From positions 1,240,001-1,304,000 of the forward strand of contig CAWCIY010000002.1 in assembly GCA_963795715.1 (NCBI GenBank): a stretch of 64,000 bases of DNA, read 5' to 3'. The notes under the pieces are model-generated. The model was not told where the DNA came from. It worked only from the letters and a program-made list of their open reading frames with translations, and did no database searches. How positions within the stretch are numbered: position 1 is the stretch's first letter; each line of letters opens with the position of its first letter. Source of the DNA: JAFEDN01 sp963795715. GTDB lineage: Bacteria; Pseudomonadota; Gammaproteobacteria; Coxiellales; Coxiellaceae. Of this stretch, positions 1-9,020 are shown in pieces. The position numbers and the translations under genes were made by a program.

Positions 1-546
1 CTCATTAAATCCTCCCATTTCTGGTTGTCTAATTAATTTAACTAAAACAAGGTTATCCCTTCGCTCTACCTCCATTACAGCGGTTTCATCACTACTACAG
101 ATAACTCCGCTCCTGAATCCCACATCGGTACTCTGATTCTTGTAGGATCTCTACTTGAATTTCTCCCTTAACATTGGGATTCGAGGTTCTCACGTTCCAC
201 ACATAAGCCTGTATCCAAGTCGTGCCACCTTTACACCGGATGCCATCTAAACAGTAAACAGGTTCCTTTTAGATTTATCCTGGGCGAAGACAGTTCCCAG
301 TTTTGACATCATTTGCTTTCTTTCGACGCTTCAATAGTGGTTCGCTTACGCTCACCTCTTGGACACTTACATAACGCAGTCTCGCTGCGCCTTTTCCTAT
401 AACGCTTTTCACCTTAGCTTTCACTAAGCAACTTATAGGTTGTTTGCAACCTTCGCCTGCACAACGGTTGCGAGGGGCCTACCCTCATCTTATGTGCAGC
501 ATGACTCTAAACTAATTCCATTTTGTTTAGTGCCTTCGTGACACAC
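1..546 (-). mobile_element. Group II intron, 5' part of the ribozyme (domains I-III region), continues beyond the left edge
   Basis: Read on the minus strand, this stretch starts with GTGTGTCACGAAGG, which fits the GTGYG 5' end of group II introns. It contains blocks I recognise from bacterial group II intron RNAs: a region reading AAAACTGGGAACTGTC, then GGCATCCGGTGTAAAGG, then CTTATGTGTGGAACGTGAG, and finally the AGTAGTGATGAAACCGCTGT element that precedes the intron-encoded protein. The intron protein (LtrA-type reverse transcriptase/maturase) most likely starts at ATG 5-3, because GGGAGG lies just upstream. An in-frame earlier ATG at 75 is possible. The rest of the intron is outside the window, so integrity cannot be judged. 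The 5' splice junction is placed between 547 and 546, inside the abiEii reading frame. Confidence 0.85.
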
Positions 547-748
547 TATCCTCCGAATAACGTAACGGAGTCTCCACAAATAACTTATATAATGCAGTAC
601 CGCCACGAAAAGCTAAAGAATCAGCCAAGAGGGACTCCTGAAAAATTTCAACCAATACCCGGCTGATCAGTAAATCCTGTTCTACCTAGAAATCTTGCAA
701 CCAGGGCGCATTTTTTCGCCATTCCGTAATATAAACTTTAGGGATCAT
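547..748 (-). pseudogene. abiEii: AbiEii toxin (nucleotidyltransferase) gene, 5' exon; broken by a nonsense codon and a group II intron
   Basis: The frame opens with ATG at 748, overlapping the abiEi stop as ATGA, the usual coupling of AbiE pairs. It reads MIPKVYITEWRKNAPWLQDF, then TAG at 688-686, then VEQDLLISRVLVEIF and later FRGGTALYKLF and LRYSED. The GGTAL and RYSED segments are the hallmark of the AbiEii/DNA polymerase beta-like nucleotidyltransferases. The TAG sits where family members carry a Trp (TGG to TAG). After codon 67 plus one base the frame runs into the group II intron, exactly inside the catalytic Ser-Glu-Asp-x-Asp motif. Even if the intron splices, the nonsense codon remains. 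The 3' exon is not in the window. The toxin is therefore very probably inactive. Confidence 0.85.
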
Positions 749-1530
749 ATTTCTAACTCCAACTCAATGTTAACCCATACATTCCATTTTTTATCCTTTC
801 TTTCCTTGCGATGTGCCGCATGAGGCTCCAGAAAACAAGGTTGTAATCGTTTGCCTTTAACCGCCTTTTCTAATATTTTGCTTAATTGAGGATGTTCTAG
901 AAAATTAAATAAATAGCCTAATCGCTGCACCCATGTAAATTCGCGGCTTTGTTGAATCAATGATACCAACTTATCAGCATTGATCTTTTCATACAACTCG
1001 GATAGGACAGTGGCGACATAGTCCATTCCACCGCAATGATGGGAATAAATGACCAAGTCCCTGGCAGTGGCTTCGGGAGTCGATACTTGCACAATGCCGT
1101 AATGCGTATTGAAATTCTGAACCGGGACTTGGCTGACGTCTTTCCTAGCCACAAATACAATATGTGCCTGACCGCAATGAATGGGCAAGCGAGTTTTATT
1201 GATCACTACCTGAAATTGCTGTGGCTGCTGATGCGCTGAGCCGTGAAACTGCGCGGCGCTCAGTAAACCCACATAATATGGCTGAGCTAAATACTCCATC
1301 AACTCATGGATAAAGTATTCCGGCGGCATACAACCGGCCTTTCGATATTCTGGCGGTAGAATCAAGTAAAATCCATGCACCAAGGTAGCTATGACTCTTT
1401 TTTTACGCAAACGCTGGATGCCAGCTTGAGCCGCAACCGGCAAAAGATGGAGCGTTTTTGCCATTTCCTGGACAGTGAAGGTATAGCACCCTCCCGCCAT
1501 AAGGTCATTAATATAAGTTAAACTATCCAT
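745..1530 (-). CDS. abiEi: AbiEi antitoxin / transcriptional regulator of an AbiE type IV toxin-antitoxin pair
   Basis: AbiEi proteins are antitoxins with an N-terminal winged-helix domain that autorepresses the abiE operon; they counter the AbiEii nucleotidyltransferase without known direct binding. Here residues 5-65 have the helix-turn-helix look (FTVQEMAKTL, then IQRLRKKRVI, then the wing GFYLILPPEY). The following region (YYVGLLSAAQFHG, FVARKD, VSTPEATARDLV) matches the conserved core of the AbiEi family. The C-terminus is basic. ATG 1530 is preferred over the upstream TTG 1545 because a promoter-like pair ends close to 1557; neither start has a good Shine-Dalgarno. The gene ends in TGA overlapping the abiEii ATG. 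Unlike its partner the antitoxin looks intact, the expected survivor when a toxin is lost. Confidence 0.85.
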   Translation of the reverse strand: MDSLTYINDLMAGGCYTFTVQEMAKTLHLLPVAAQAGIQRLRKKRVIATLVHGFYLILPPEYRKAGCMPPEYFIHELMEYLAQPYYVGLLSAAQFHGSAHQQPQQFQVVINKTRLPIHCGQAHIVFVARKDVSQVPVQNFNTHYGIVQVSTPEATARDLVIYSHHCGGMDYVATVLSELYEKINADKLVSLIQQSREFTWVQRLGYLFNFLEHPQLSKILEKAVKGKRLQPCFLEPHAAHRKERKDKKWNVWVNIELELEI

Positions 1531-1556
1531 GATAGGAGCACTCAACCAAATTGCTA

Positions 1557-1585
1557 ATTAAACCTCAAAAATCGTCGAAAATCAA
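1557..1585 (-). promoter_or_regulatory. Candidate sigma-70 promoter for abiEi
   Basis: On the minus strand TTGATT (1585-1580) and TTTAAT (1562-1557) are separated by 17 bases. They match four of six and five of six consensus positions. The start point would fall near 1550, giving a leader of about 20 nt before ATG 1530. This is a pattern match only, in an AT-rich region. Confidence 0.35.
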
Positions 1586-1773
1586 CTATTTTATGGTTTG
1601 TATTAGCATAAATCCTAATATTTAACCCTACCAAACAGAGCGGGAAGTGAAGGGAAAACACCGAAGATAATAAATGCCATACGAGGGAAGTGTAAAATAC
1701 TATCTCAAATACCCGAAGTCGATGACGGCTAAGATTAGGCATGGTAGATGCCGTTATGGTATTGAAATTGGAA

Positions 1774-4700
1774 TCAAACTACAAATTGATCCATCGGTAA
1801 TATTTGATAATCGTCATTGACTCTATCTTTTCCTAGCGGCCAAATTCTGGCTTGCTGAGTCGATTGTACAGAAGACCCTCGATCGCCTTTTCCTTTATTT
1901 ATTTTGGTTTCTTTGGTTTCCTCCGTAATCGTCTGACGTGCCAGCTCATAAGCCATTACAGCCTCTCGGGCAATTTTCTTAATTTCATAGCCAAGAGCCG
2001 TGATATTGAGCTGATTCACCCAGCGCTTTCCATAACAGGTCACACAGTTAAAAAGCCGGATCCCACAGGAGGCTGACTTGAGCATTCCCGGTTTGCTTTT
2101 CATGACCTCTGCAACATGACCTGCAAAAATCTTCACTTGTTCAGACGTTAATTGTTGAAAAAATTGCTGGTGCTTTTCATTGAGGTGGTGAACAAAACGA
2201 TCGACTTGGCGAATATAATCATTGCCTTGATCATTTGAAAAATCATAAATATCTAAATTTAATACAATACGCAATTGTTCAGCAAATATATTTTGTTGCC
2301 GGTGATTCCACATCGTATAACGGCGATAACCATAACCTAATATCGCCAACAGTGCACTAAAAATAACTGTCGGAGTGACTGCTAGTTTCAATAAATCCAT
2401 ATAAGAGGACACAGCAGGTAACACCGTGATACGAAATGAACTTGTAGCCGTTAATTGTCGTAAATCATAAGCAGTGATATTAACGTTGAGATCAGAAATA
2501 TCATGTAATGTACCTGTCATACGGCCGGTGCTGCCATCAAATGCCATACCGTCAGGTAAGTAACGGCCATCACTTTGCAAAGCGGTAAACCTCAACTCAT
2601 CATTAGGATCAGGATCGATAAATACACTGATATTCACTGGAAAATCAAAATACTCGCCACTGGTGACGGTTTGGTTACTTAACACTGCGCCCTCGATCAT
2701 TCGCGGACGATAATTAAAGCTAATATTGGCCATGACCGGATCGATGATAATTTGGCCGTCACTGACACTAAAAGCAAAGGTAGGTGATTCATCACTGCTG
2801 CCGTTATTCACAAATTGAATACTACTGACCATCACCGACCATTGCATAAATTCATTCAACGGATATCCTTTCGTTGAGGTATATTCAAATTGACCATGTG
2901 TCACGTTACTCACTTTAAACACTAAATTAACACTGGAAGTCTCAACATCTGTGGCATTCAGAATGGTCGGAAGAATCACGGTTCCCTGTCCCTGATCAAT
3001 AATCAAAGAATCCGTTAAGTTTAATAGGGGCGCTTGGTTGAAAGTGATGACTGCTGGTTGGCTGGGACTGACCGCCCCACGTACATCCTGGACTGTAACT
3101 TGATAAAATGGCGCATCCGTGGAGTCATCATGTAAAAATTCCACTTGTTTATCAGTAACCTCCTGCTGGGAAAAAGAGGTCACATTAGTCATCAGTGCAC
3201 CTTCCAGTGTGAGTAAATTAAATTGGCCGTGTGTCAGATTGCTAATCAAGAAGATTAATGTCCCCACAGCATGATCAAGGCTTCTGGTGCTCATATCTGC
3301 CGTAGTCACCCGCGTTTTTCGTCCTTGATTGACATACAAAATGTTGTTGATTAATTCAGGTAGATGATTAAAATCCACCAAGCTCAAATCGGAATACGTA
3401 TTCACATTATCGCTGACGGTAATCCGGTAACTCGGTGGCAGCGAACTGCCATCGTGCCGGAAAAACAAAACACCATCGGTAATATTTTGCGGATAAAACT
3501 TAATTACGGGTTTAGTGGAGGTGTTAAATTCAAACTGGCCATAACGAATCTCATTGAACGTTAGCGTTAAATACTGTACCGGACTCTCTCGATCTTGGAC
3601 CCATAAATCAGAGGGGGAAATTTGTAATAACTGGCCTTGATTAATCGTCAGGTTGTTACTCACTATTTCCGGATGGGCGTTAAAATGCACAAAACCCGGC
3701 GTGTTGATGACATACATGCCCCAGGTAATAGTCAGATTAAACTGAGGTGATACTGTCGAACCATTATGGATAAAACGGATTTGACCCTGCGTAATCTGCC
3801 TTTGAGTAAAAGATTGCATGGCTACCCCAGGTGAGAAAATAGATTCAAATCGACCCGATTTCGGTAACGGATTAATTAAATAAGATATTGATTGACAAGA
3901 GCAATCGCTAATCATACTAACATTGAAATAATTATTAGATAACAGTGTGTTTTCACCCGAAATTAGAGGTAACCAATTTTTTAATAGCTGCATATCACGA
4001 ATACCTAATATCACATAACTAACCCCTGTAAAAGTAAAGGTTCCAATCATGAAATCATCCACACCATCCCCATTTACATCGCCTGCTCCACTCACAGAGT
4101 ATCCACTCTCCCCTGCCGCGCCATTTAATATTAAACCCTCCTGACTCGTTAAAGACGATAATTCGATCGTTCCTACACTGTGTAGCATCGAAGAACCCCA
4201 AATGACATAACTGGTGCCCGCATGATTTTTGCCATTGCGCGAAGCTTGGCTAGCTCCAATCACGAGATCATCCACACCATCTCTATTTATATCGCCAGCT
4301 CCACTGACAGAGGATCCACTCCAATCCCCGGCTGCTGCGCCATTGATCACCAAACCGATGTCGCTCATTAAATTCGATAACTCAATCGTTCCTATCCCTC
4401 TCAGCATTGGTGAACCAAAAATTACATAACTAATTCCTGCTTCATATTTATCTGCACCCGAAATCGAAGCCCTAAAAGCCCCAATCATGAGATCATCCAG
4501 ACCATCTCCATTCACATCACCCGCTCCGCTGACAGAGCATCCACTCTGATCATCACTCCTAGCGCCATTAATTACTAAACCTATATCGCTTGTTAAATTC
4601 GATAACTCGATTGTTCCTAGACCCCTTAACGTCGGTGAACCAAAAATCACATAACTCACTCCTGCACTCGTTTTGCCATTGCGCGAAGCGAATTTTGCTC

Positions 4701-7700
4701 CAATCACGAAATCATCCAAGCCATCGCCATTCACATCACCAGCACCGCTCACAGAGAATCCACTCCAATCCCTTGTCGCTGCACCGTTGATTACTAAACC
4801 TATATCGCTTGTTAAACTCGATAACTCGATAGTTCCTCTCCCTCTCAACGTTGGTGAACCAAAAATCACATAGCTCACTCCTGCATTCATTTTACCATTG
4901 CGTGAAGCTTGATAAGCTCCGATCATGAAATCATCCAGGCCATCACCATTCACATCACCAGCACCACTAACAGAGAATCCACTACAATCACCTGCTACTG
5001 CACCATTAATCGTCAAGCCTACCGAGCTTGTTAAACTCGACAACTCGATCTTTCCTATCCCTTTTAGCGTTGGAGAACCAAAAATCACATAGCTCATTCC
5101 TGCATTCATTTTACCATTGCGCGAAGCTAGATAAGCTCCAATCACAAAATCATTCAAACCATCTCCATTCACATCGCCTGCTCCACTGACAGAAAATCCG
5201 CTATGATCTCCTGCCATTGCGCCATTGATCACTAAACCTATCGCACTCGTTAAATTCGATAACTCAATCTTTTTTGAATTTCCTAACAGCGAGGAACCAA
5301 AAATGACATAGCTCGTTCCCACATAAGTTTTACCATCGCGCGAAGCGCCACCCGCCCCAATCACTACATCATCCAATTCATCACCATTCACATCACCTGC
5401 TCCACTGACAGAACTTCCACTATAATCACCTTCAAATGCGCCATTAAAAGTTACTCCTTGGCATGGTACTAATGCGCTTAACTCGCTTGTTGTTTGAAAC
5501 AGTGTAGCCGCAACAGACGTAAAATGAATCGTAGCTGCTGATGCCAATAGGATGCCTGGAAATTGTATTCTGATTTGATAACTAGGCGCCGAAAATCCAC
5601 CGTCATGCACAAACATCACTACTCCATCAAGTAGTTGACTTTGTTTGAACTGCACGATGGCTCGTCCAGGAACATCGAAGAAAGGCAATTCAAATTGTCC
5701 GTTTTGTACCTGGCAAAGACTTAACGTCAATTCTGCAGTAGAACGTAAAGATAACTCCTTTGAAGTCAGGATAACACTTTCTCCCTGAGAAAGGGTTAAT
5801 TGATTATTAATAAAAGGAGAAAATAAATCACTTCCGAATACCACATAACTCATGGTCTTGCTAGATCCAATGATGAAATCATCAATATGATCTCCGTTCA
5901 CGTCACCTGTTCCACTTACCGAATACCCACTAGAATCACCACCTGCTACACCATTGATCACTAAACCCACTGTGCTGTTACTGGTCGTTAAAGACGATAA
6001 CTCGATAATCCCCACACTTCCTAGCACCGAAGAACCAAAGATCACATAACTGGCGCCTACTGCAGGTTCACTTGTGGAAGCCCTGTTAGCTCCAATGACA
6101 AGATCATCAATGTGATCTCCATTTATGTCACCAGCTCCACTTACCGAACATCCACTAAAATCACCACTTTCTACACCATTGATCACTAAACCTATAGGGC
6201 TCGTTAAATTCGATAACTCAATCGTTCCTACACCTCTTAGCATTGGTGAACCAAAAATGACATAGCTCACACCTGCATTCTTTTTGTCATTAGGCGAAGC
6301 GTTCGAAGCACCAATCAATAAATCATCCAGACCATCTCCATTCACATCACCTACTCCGCTGACAGACCATCCACTCCGATCATCACTCCTAGCGCCATTA
6401 ATTACTAAACCTAAATTGCTTGTTAAATTCGATAACTCGATTGTTCCTAGACTCCTTAACGTCGATGAACCAAAAATCACATAACTCACTCCTGCACGTA
6501 TCTTGCCATTGGGCGAAGCTAAACGAGCAGCAATCAATAAATCATCCAAACCATCTCCGTTCACATCGCCGGCCCCACTGACAGGAATTCCGCTCCCATC
6601 TCCAACTTCTGCACCATTGATCACTAAACTCATCGTACTTGTTAAATTCGATAACTCTATCGTCCCCATGTTTCTTAAGGTCGGTGAACCAAAAATCACA
6701 TAACTTGTTCCTGCTCCATTTTTACCATTGGGTGAAGCGCTTGAAGCTCCAATCACGAAATCATCCAGGCCATCACCATTTAAATCGCCGGCTCCATCGA
6801 CCGACCGTCCACTATACTCAAACGCTACTGCACCATTTATCACCAAACCCATCGGACTGGTTAGAGCCGATAACTCAATCTTTCCTACATCCTTTAGCGT
6901 CGGTGAACCAAAAATCACATAGCTTGCTCCTACATAAGTTTTGCCATTGCGCGAAGCGTCAAAAGCCCCAATCACTACATCATCCAAACCATCGCCATTC
7001 ACATCACCTGCGCCATTAACAGAATATCCGCTATGATCTACTGCCGTTGCGCCATTGATCACTAAACCCATAGTACTTGTTAAATTCGATAACGTTATCG
7101 TTCCCATGCTTTTCAGGGTCAGTGAACCAAAAATCACATAACTCGTTCCTGCTCCATTTTTACCATCGGGCGAACCACTCGAACTTCCAATCACGAGATC
7201 GTCTAAGCCATCTCCATTCATATCGCCAGCTCCACTGACCGACCATGTATTGCTTGTGCCTTTGATCACCAATCCTTGAGAATTGGTGATTAAACCTGAC
7301 AATTCTATTTGCCCTAATGGTTCATCGCAGATCGAACTATGCATGGGTGCAGCGCCACAATCATCTTCTGCCATCCCCACAAACACTTCCTGAGTACTTT
7401 CTGCTTCTAGTGCTTGCAAAGAGTGAGAAAGTTGTTTCATTATCGCCAGACGATTTTCAGCAATTTCTGTATATTTCTGCGCTTGCTGTTCCGGTGTAGA
7501 ACCAAAAAAATCTTTGATTCCCCCTACTGCCCAAGAACGAAATTGGCTGTAATAACTATGACTTTGCAATTGTTTTTTTTGCTCTGTTTCAGCCACCACT
7601 TGTTTCGCTTGTGTCTGATAATACTCCTGCTGTTCAACAGCATAGTCGTATTCAGCTTGCACGGATTTTAAAGTCTCATCCAATGCGGCGATTAATCGTG

Positions 7701-7935
7701 CTCGATTGCTAGGATTTTGCTCCTCTAAATAATGTTCTATCGCCCAACGTAAATTTTGCTCACGGACTTGTTCTTTAGATTCCGCAATAGCGATATCCGC
7801 ACGCAAATCATGCCAGCCAAAACTATCCATCAATCCTTGCAATAAAGCCGTATAATTTTGCGTTAATGAATCAGACTGAGAAAACGTCAATGAATTGACG
7901 GGATGAGTACCAAAAAAAACAGAAATATCACGCAT
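1774..7935 (-). CDS. Giant FG-GAP/CSPG-repeat receptor-like protein with two seven-bladed propellers, helical N-terminus and class A cytoplasmic tail
   Basis: The 2053-residue product has no signal peptide. Residues about 1-210 are polar and helical, including a Gln/Glu-rich coiled-coil-like stretch (about 85-185), a feature no other family member here has. FG-GAP block 1 (about 215-690) and block 2 (about 840-1300) each hold seven repeats with the Ca-binding pattern GDVNGDGLDDxxIGA and end strands YVIFGS. One CSPG/NG2-like repeat separates the blocks. Four more follow (about 1330-1730; signature HGQF...FVHDGS...P.Y), then a CADG-like domain, a transmembrane helix (about 1846-1868, followed by RRY), and a 180-residue cytoplasmic tail of class A with a CYGKRW motif. 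AAGGAG precedes the ATG. It lies 17 nt downstream of secB, which suggests an operon. A ligand-binding surface or host-directed role is inferred. Confidence 0.85.
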   Translation of the reverse strand: MRDISVFFGTHPVNSLTFSQSDSLTQNYTALLQGLMDSFGWHDLRADIAIAESKEQVREQNLRWAIEHYLEEQNPSNRARLIAALDETLKSVQAEYDYAVEQQEYYQTQAKQVVAETEQKKQLQSHSYYSQFRSWAVGGIKDFFGSTPEQQAQKYTEIAENRLAIMKQLSHSLQALEAESTQEVFVGMAEDDCGAAPMHSSICDEPLGQIELSGLITNSQGLVIKGTSNTWSVSGAGDMNGDGLDDLVIGSSSGSPDGKNGAGTSYVIFGSLTLKSMGTITLSNLTSTMGLVINGATAVDHSGYSVNGAGDVNGDGLDDVVIGAFDASRNGKTYVGASYVIFGSPTLKDVGKIELSALTSPMGLVINGAVAFEYSGRSVDGAGDLNGDGLDDFVIGASSASPNGKNGAGTSYVIFGSPTLRNMGTIELSNLTSTMSLVINGAEVGDGSGIPVSGAGDVNGDGLDDLLIAARLASPNGKIRAGVSYVIFGSSTLRSLGTIELSNLTSNLGLVINGARSDDRSGWSVSGVGDVNGDGLDDLLIGASNASPNDKKNAGVSYVIFGSPMLRGVGTIELSNLTSPIGLVINGVESGDFSGCSVSGAGDINGDHIDDLVIGANRASTSEPAVGASYVIFGSSVLGSVGIIELSSLTTSNSTVGLVINGVAGGDSSGYSVSGTGDVNGDHIDDFIIGSSKTMSYVVFGSDLFSPFINNQLTLSQGESVILTSKELSLRSTAELTLSLCQVQNGQFELPFFDVPGRAIVQFKQSQLLDGVVMFVHDGGFSAPSYQIRIQFPGILLASAATIHFTSVAATLFQTTSELSALVPCQGVTFNGAFEGDYSGSSVSGAGDVNGDELDDVVIGAGGASRDGKTYVGTSYVIFGSSLLGNSKKIELSNLTSAIGLVINGAMAGDHSGFSVSGAGDVNGDGLNDFVIGAYLASRNGKMNAGMSYVIFGSPTLKGIGKIELSSLTSSVGLTINGAVAGDCSGFSVSGAGDVNGDGLDDFMIGAYQASRNGKMNAGVSYVIFGSPTLRGRGTIELSSLTSDIGLVINGAATRDWSGFSVSGAGDVNGDGLDDFVIGAKFASRNGKTSAGVSYVIFGSPTLRGLGTIELSNLTSDIGLVINGARSDDQSGCSVSGAGDVNGDGLDDLMIGAFRASISGADKYEAGISYVIFGSPMLRGIGTIELSNLMSDIGLVINGAAAGDWSGSSVSGAGDINRDGVDDLVIGASQASRNGKNHAGTSYVIWGSSMLHSVGTIELSSLTSQEGLILNGAAGESGYSVSGAGDVNGDGVDDFMIGTFTFTGVSYVILGIRDMQLLKNWLPLISGENTLLSNNYFNVSMISDCSCQSISYLINPLPKSGRFESIFSPGVAMQSFTQRQITQGQIRFIHNGSTVSPQFNLTITWGMYVINTPGFVHFNAHPEIVSNNLTINQGQLLQISPSDLWVQDRESPVQYLTLTFNEIRYGQFEFNTSTKPVIKFYPQNITDGVLFFRHDGSSLPPSYRITVSDNVNTYSDLSLVDFNHLPELINNILYVNQGRKTRVTTADMSTRSLDHAVGTLIFLISNLTHGQFNLLTLEGALMTNVTSFSQQEVTDKQVEFLHDDSTDAPFYQVTVQDVRGAVSPSQPAVITFNQAPLLNLTDSLIIDQGQGTVILPTILNATDVETSSVNLVFKVSNVTHGQFEYTSTKGYPLNEFMQWSVMVSSIQFVNNGSSDESPTFAFSVSDGQIIIDPVMANISFNYRPRMIEGAVLSNQTVTSGEYFDFPVNISVFIDPDPNDELRFTALQSDGRYLPDGMAFDGSTGRMTGTLHDISDLNVNITAYDLRQLTATSSFRITVLPAVSSYMDLLKLAVTPTVIFSALLAILGYGYRRYTMWNHRQQNIFAEQLRIVLNLDIYDFSNDQGNDYIRQVDRFVHHLNEKHQQFFQQLTSEQVKIFAGHVAEVMKSKPGMLKSASCGIRLFNCVTCYGKRWVNQLNITALGYEIKKIAREAVMAYELARQTITEETKETKINKGKGDRGSSVQSTQQARIWPLGKDRVNDDYQILPMDQFVV

Positions 7936-7952
7936 AGCGTTCTCCTTATCAA

Positions 7953-8480
7953 TTATTGTACGGTATCTACCACATCAGTGTTGACTAACTTCTGCTGCTG
8001 CGCAGATTGCTGCTCTTGATATTGCCGATATAAAGTCACAAAATCTAATGGCGCTAAAAATACCGCTGGAAATCCAGCCTGTGTCAACATTTGATTGACA
8101 TATACACTCGCATAAGGAAATAAACTGTTAGGACAAACACCATATAGCACCTGGGGACGTTGCGCATCAGGAATCTCTTTGAGTGTAAATAACCCTGCTT
8201 GTTCAAGCTGAATTTCGGCAACAGGCTGATCATTTTGTTTGAGGGTGAGATGCAAACCAACCACCACCTCATATTGACCTGATCCCAGATCGGTAAACCG
8301 TGGATTCGCTTTCATATCCATGATTGGCGACCAAGACGATTGCTGAGCATAACGGGTTGGTAAGACCTGCATAGTCAATTGGTGATTTTTAGTATAGATA
8401 CCCTGTATCGCTACCTGGGGAACTGATGCAGCGGAGGACGGCGGATGTTCGCTGGTATTTTGATTTATATTTTCTTCCAT
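7953..8480 (-). CDS. secB: SecB-family export chaperone
   Basis: SecB is a tetrameric cytosolic chaperone that keeps precursors unfolded and hands them to SecA. The 175-residue protein has a disordered N-terminus (1-20), then family landmarks in order: IQGIYTKN (the E. coli protein has IQRIYTKD), a central YEVVVGLHLTL strand, the hydrophobic strand IQLEQAGLFTL, GVCPNSLFPYA and FLAPLDFVTLYRQY, equivalent to the LAPVNFDALF end of canonical SecB. AAGGAGATCAGTTTATG supports the start. The gene ends 17 nt before the giant FG-GAP gene at 7935, so the two are probably co-transcribed. Whether this is the only SecB of the organism or a dedicated paralogue cannot be decided here. Two more SecB-like domains occur in this window. 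Confidence 0.85.
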   Translation of the reverse strand: MEENINQNTSEHPPSSAASVPQVAIQGIYTKNHQLTMQVLPTRYAQQSSWSPIMDMKANPRFTDLGSGQYEVVVGLHLTLKQNDQPVAEIQLEQAGLFTLKEIPDAQRPQVLYGVCPNSLFPYASVYVNQMLTQAGFPAVFLAPLDFVTLYRQYQEQQSAQQQKLVNTDVVDTVQ

Positions 8481-8570
8481 AAACTGATCTCCTTAATTTT
8501 GATTACGATATCTCAGACCTTAAATCCTTATCTGTTCAATTCATCATTCACTGAACAAGAATTAATTTGG

Positions 8571-8591
8571 GGAAGACCCATTTAGTCTTCC
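8571..8591. promoter_or_regulatory. Perfect 7-bp inverted repeat upstream of secB
   Basis: GGAAGAC and GTCTTCC flank a 7-nt spacer about 90 nt upstream of the secB start. No T-tract follows on either strand, so an operator or an mRNA leader hairpin is more likely than a terminator. Function is inference. Confidence 0.45.
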
Positions 8592-8726
8592 ATACAGGGA
8601 TATAAAATGCTATCTATTTCTCTAATTTATCCTGCAAATTTCTTGGCACGATTACACCAAAATTACACAGAGCATTAGACCGGATGACGAAATTTGAAAT
8701 TTATATGTAACTATTTGATTTTATTA

Positions 8727-8769
8727 TGGGCCGAGCGAGATTCGAACTCGCGACCAACGGATTAAAAGG
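8727..8769 (-). other. 3' fragment of a tRNA-Lys(UUU) gene, probable integration (att) scar
   Basis: On the minus strand the sequence begins at the anticodon loop (CTTTTAATCCGT), continues through the variable loop GGTC and a perfect T-arm (GCGAG, TTCGAAT, CTCGC), and ends with the 3' acceptor strand TCGGCCC plus discriminator A. The 5' half (acceptor GGGCCGA, D-arm, 5' anticodon stem) is missing upstream, so this is not a functional tRNA. Breakage at the anticodon loop is typical of tyrosine-integrase attachment sites, where an element carries the 3' end of its target tRNA. No integrase gene and no second copy is visible in the window. The defence-like island begins just to its right. Confidence 0.7.
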
Positions 8770-8875
8770 CCACAACTTCACTTAGTAGGTTAACGCTATT
8801 AGCAACAACTCTATGATTTATCAGTAGTTTTTACTGTCAAAACTTTAAACAAAACCGGTTGTCCGCTAGTAAAAA

Positions 8876-8910
8876 GCCTAGTTGAGCCTAGTAAGTCCTA
8901 GTTGAGTCCT
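8876..8910. repeat. 10-bp tandem repeat (3.5 units) beside the tRNA fragment
   Basis: The units gcctagttga, gcctagtaag, tcctagttga and gtcct follow each other without spacer. The motif cctagttgag occurs twice, 20 bp apart. Helically phased short repeats next to an att core can be arm-type sites for an integrase or excisionase; this role is inferred. The rest of the 8481-9020 gap shows only the secB upstream region, the tRNA fragment and a short hairpin (CAAATC, GATTTG) at about 8911-8926. Confidence 0.6.
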
Positions 8911-9020
8911 GCAAATCTCCGATTTGTAATTTTAAGCATATTTTACTAAAAGTAGTCAAAATATCCTCTGGATTAGCAAATTATTAACCAATAAGATAAC
9001 ACATTCAAAAAATATTGCAA

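Noticed and set aside
1554..1742. A 62-codon minus-strand frame between the giant gene and abiEi
   Set aside because: No Shine-Dalgarno, no family resemblance, and it covers the abiEi promoter region.
4229..6922. Series of similar plus-strand frames of about 66 codons, spaced regularly
   Set aside because: They are antisense to the FG-GAP repeats of the minus-strand gene and repeat only because the repeats do. No Shine-Dalgarno or family match.
8700..8800. A complete tRNA gene
   Set aside because: Only the anticodon loop to the 3' end is present. The 5' acceptor strand, D-arm and 5' anticodon stem are absent.
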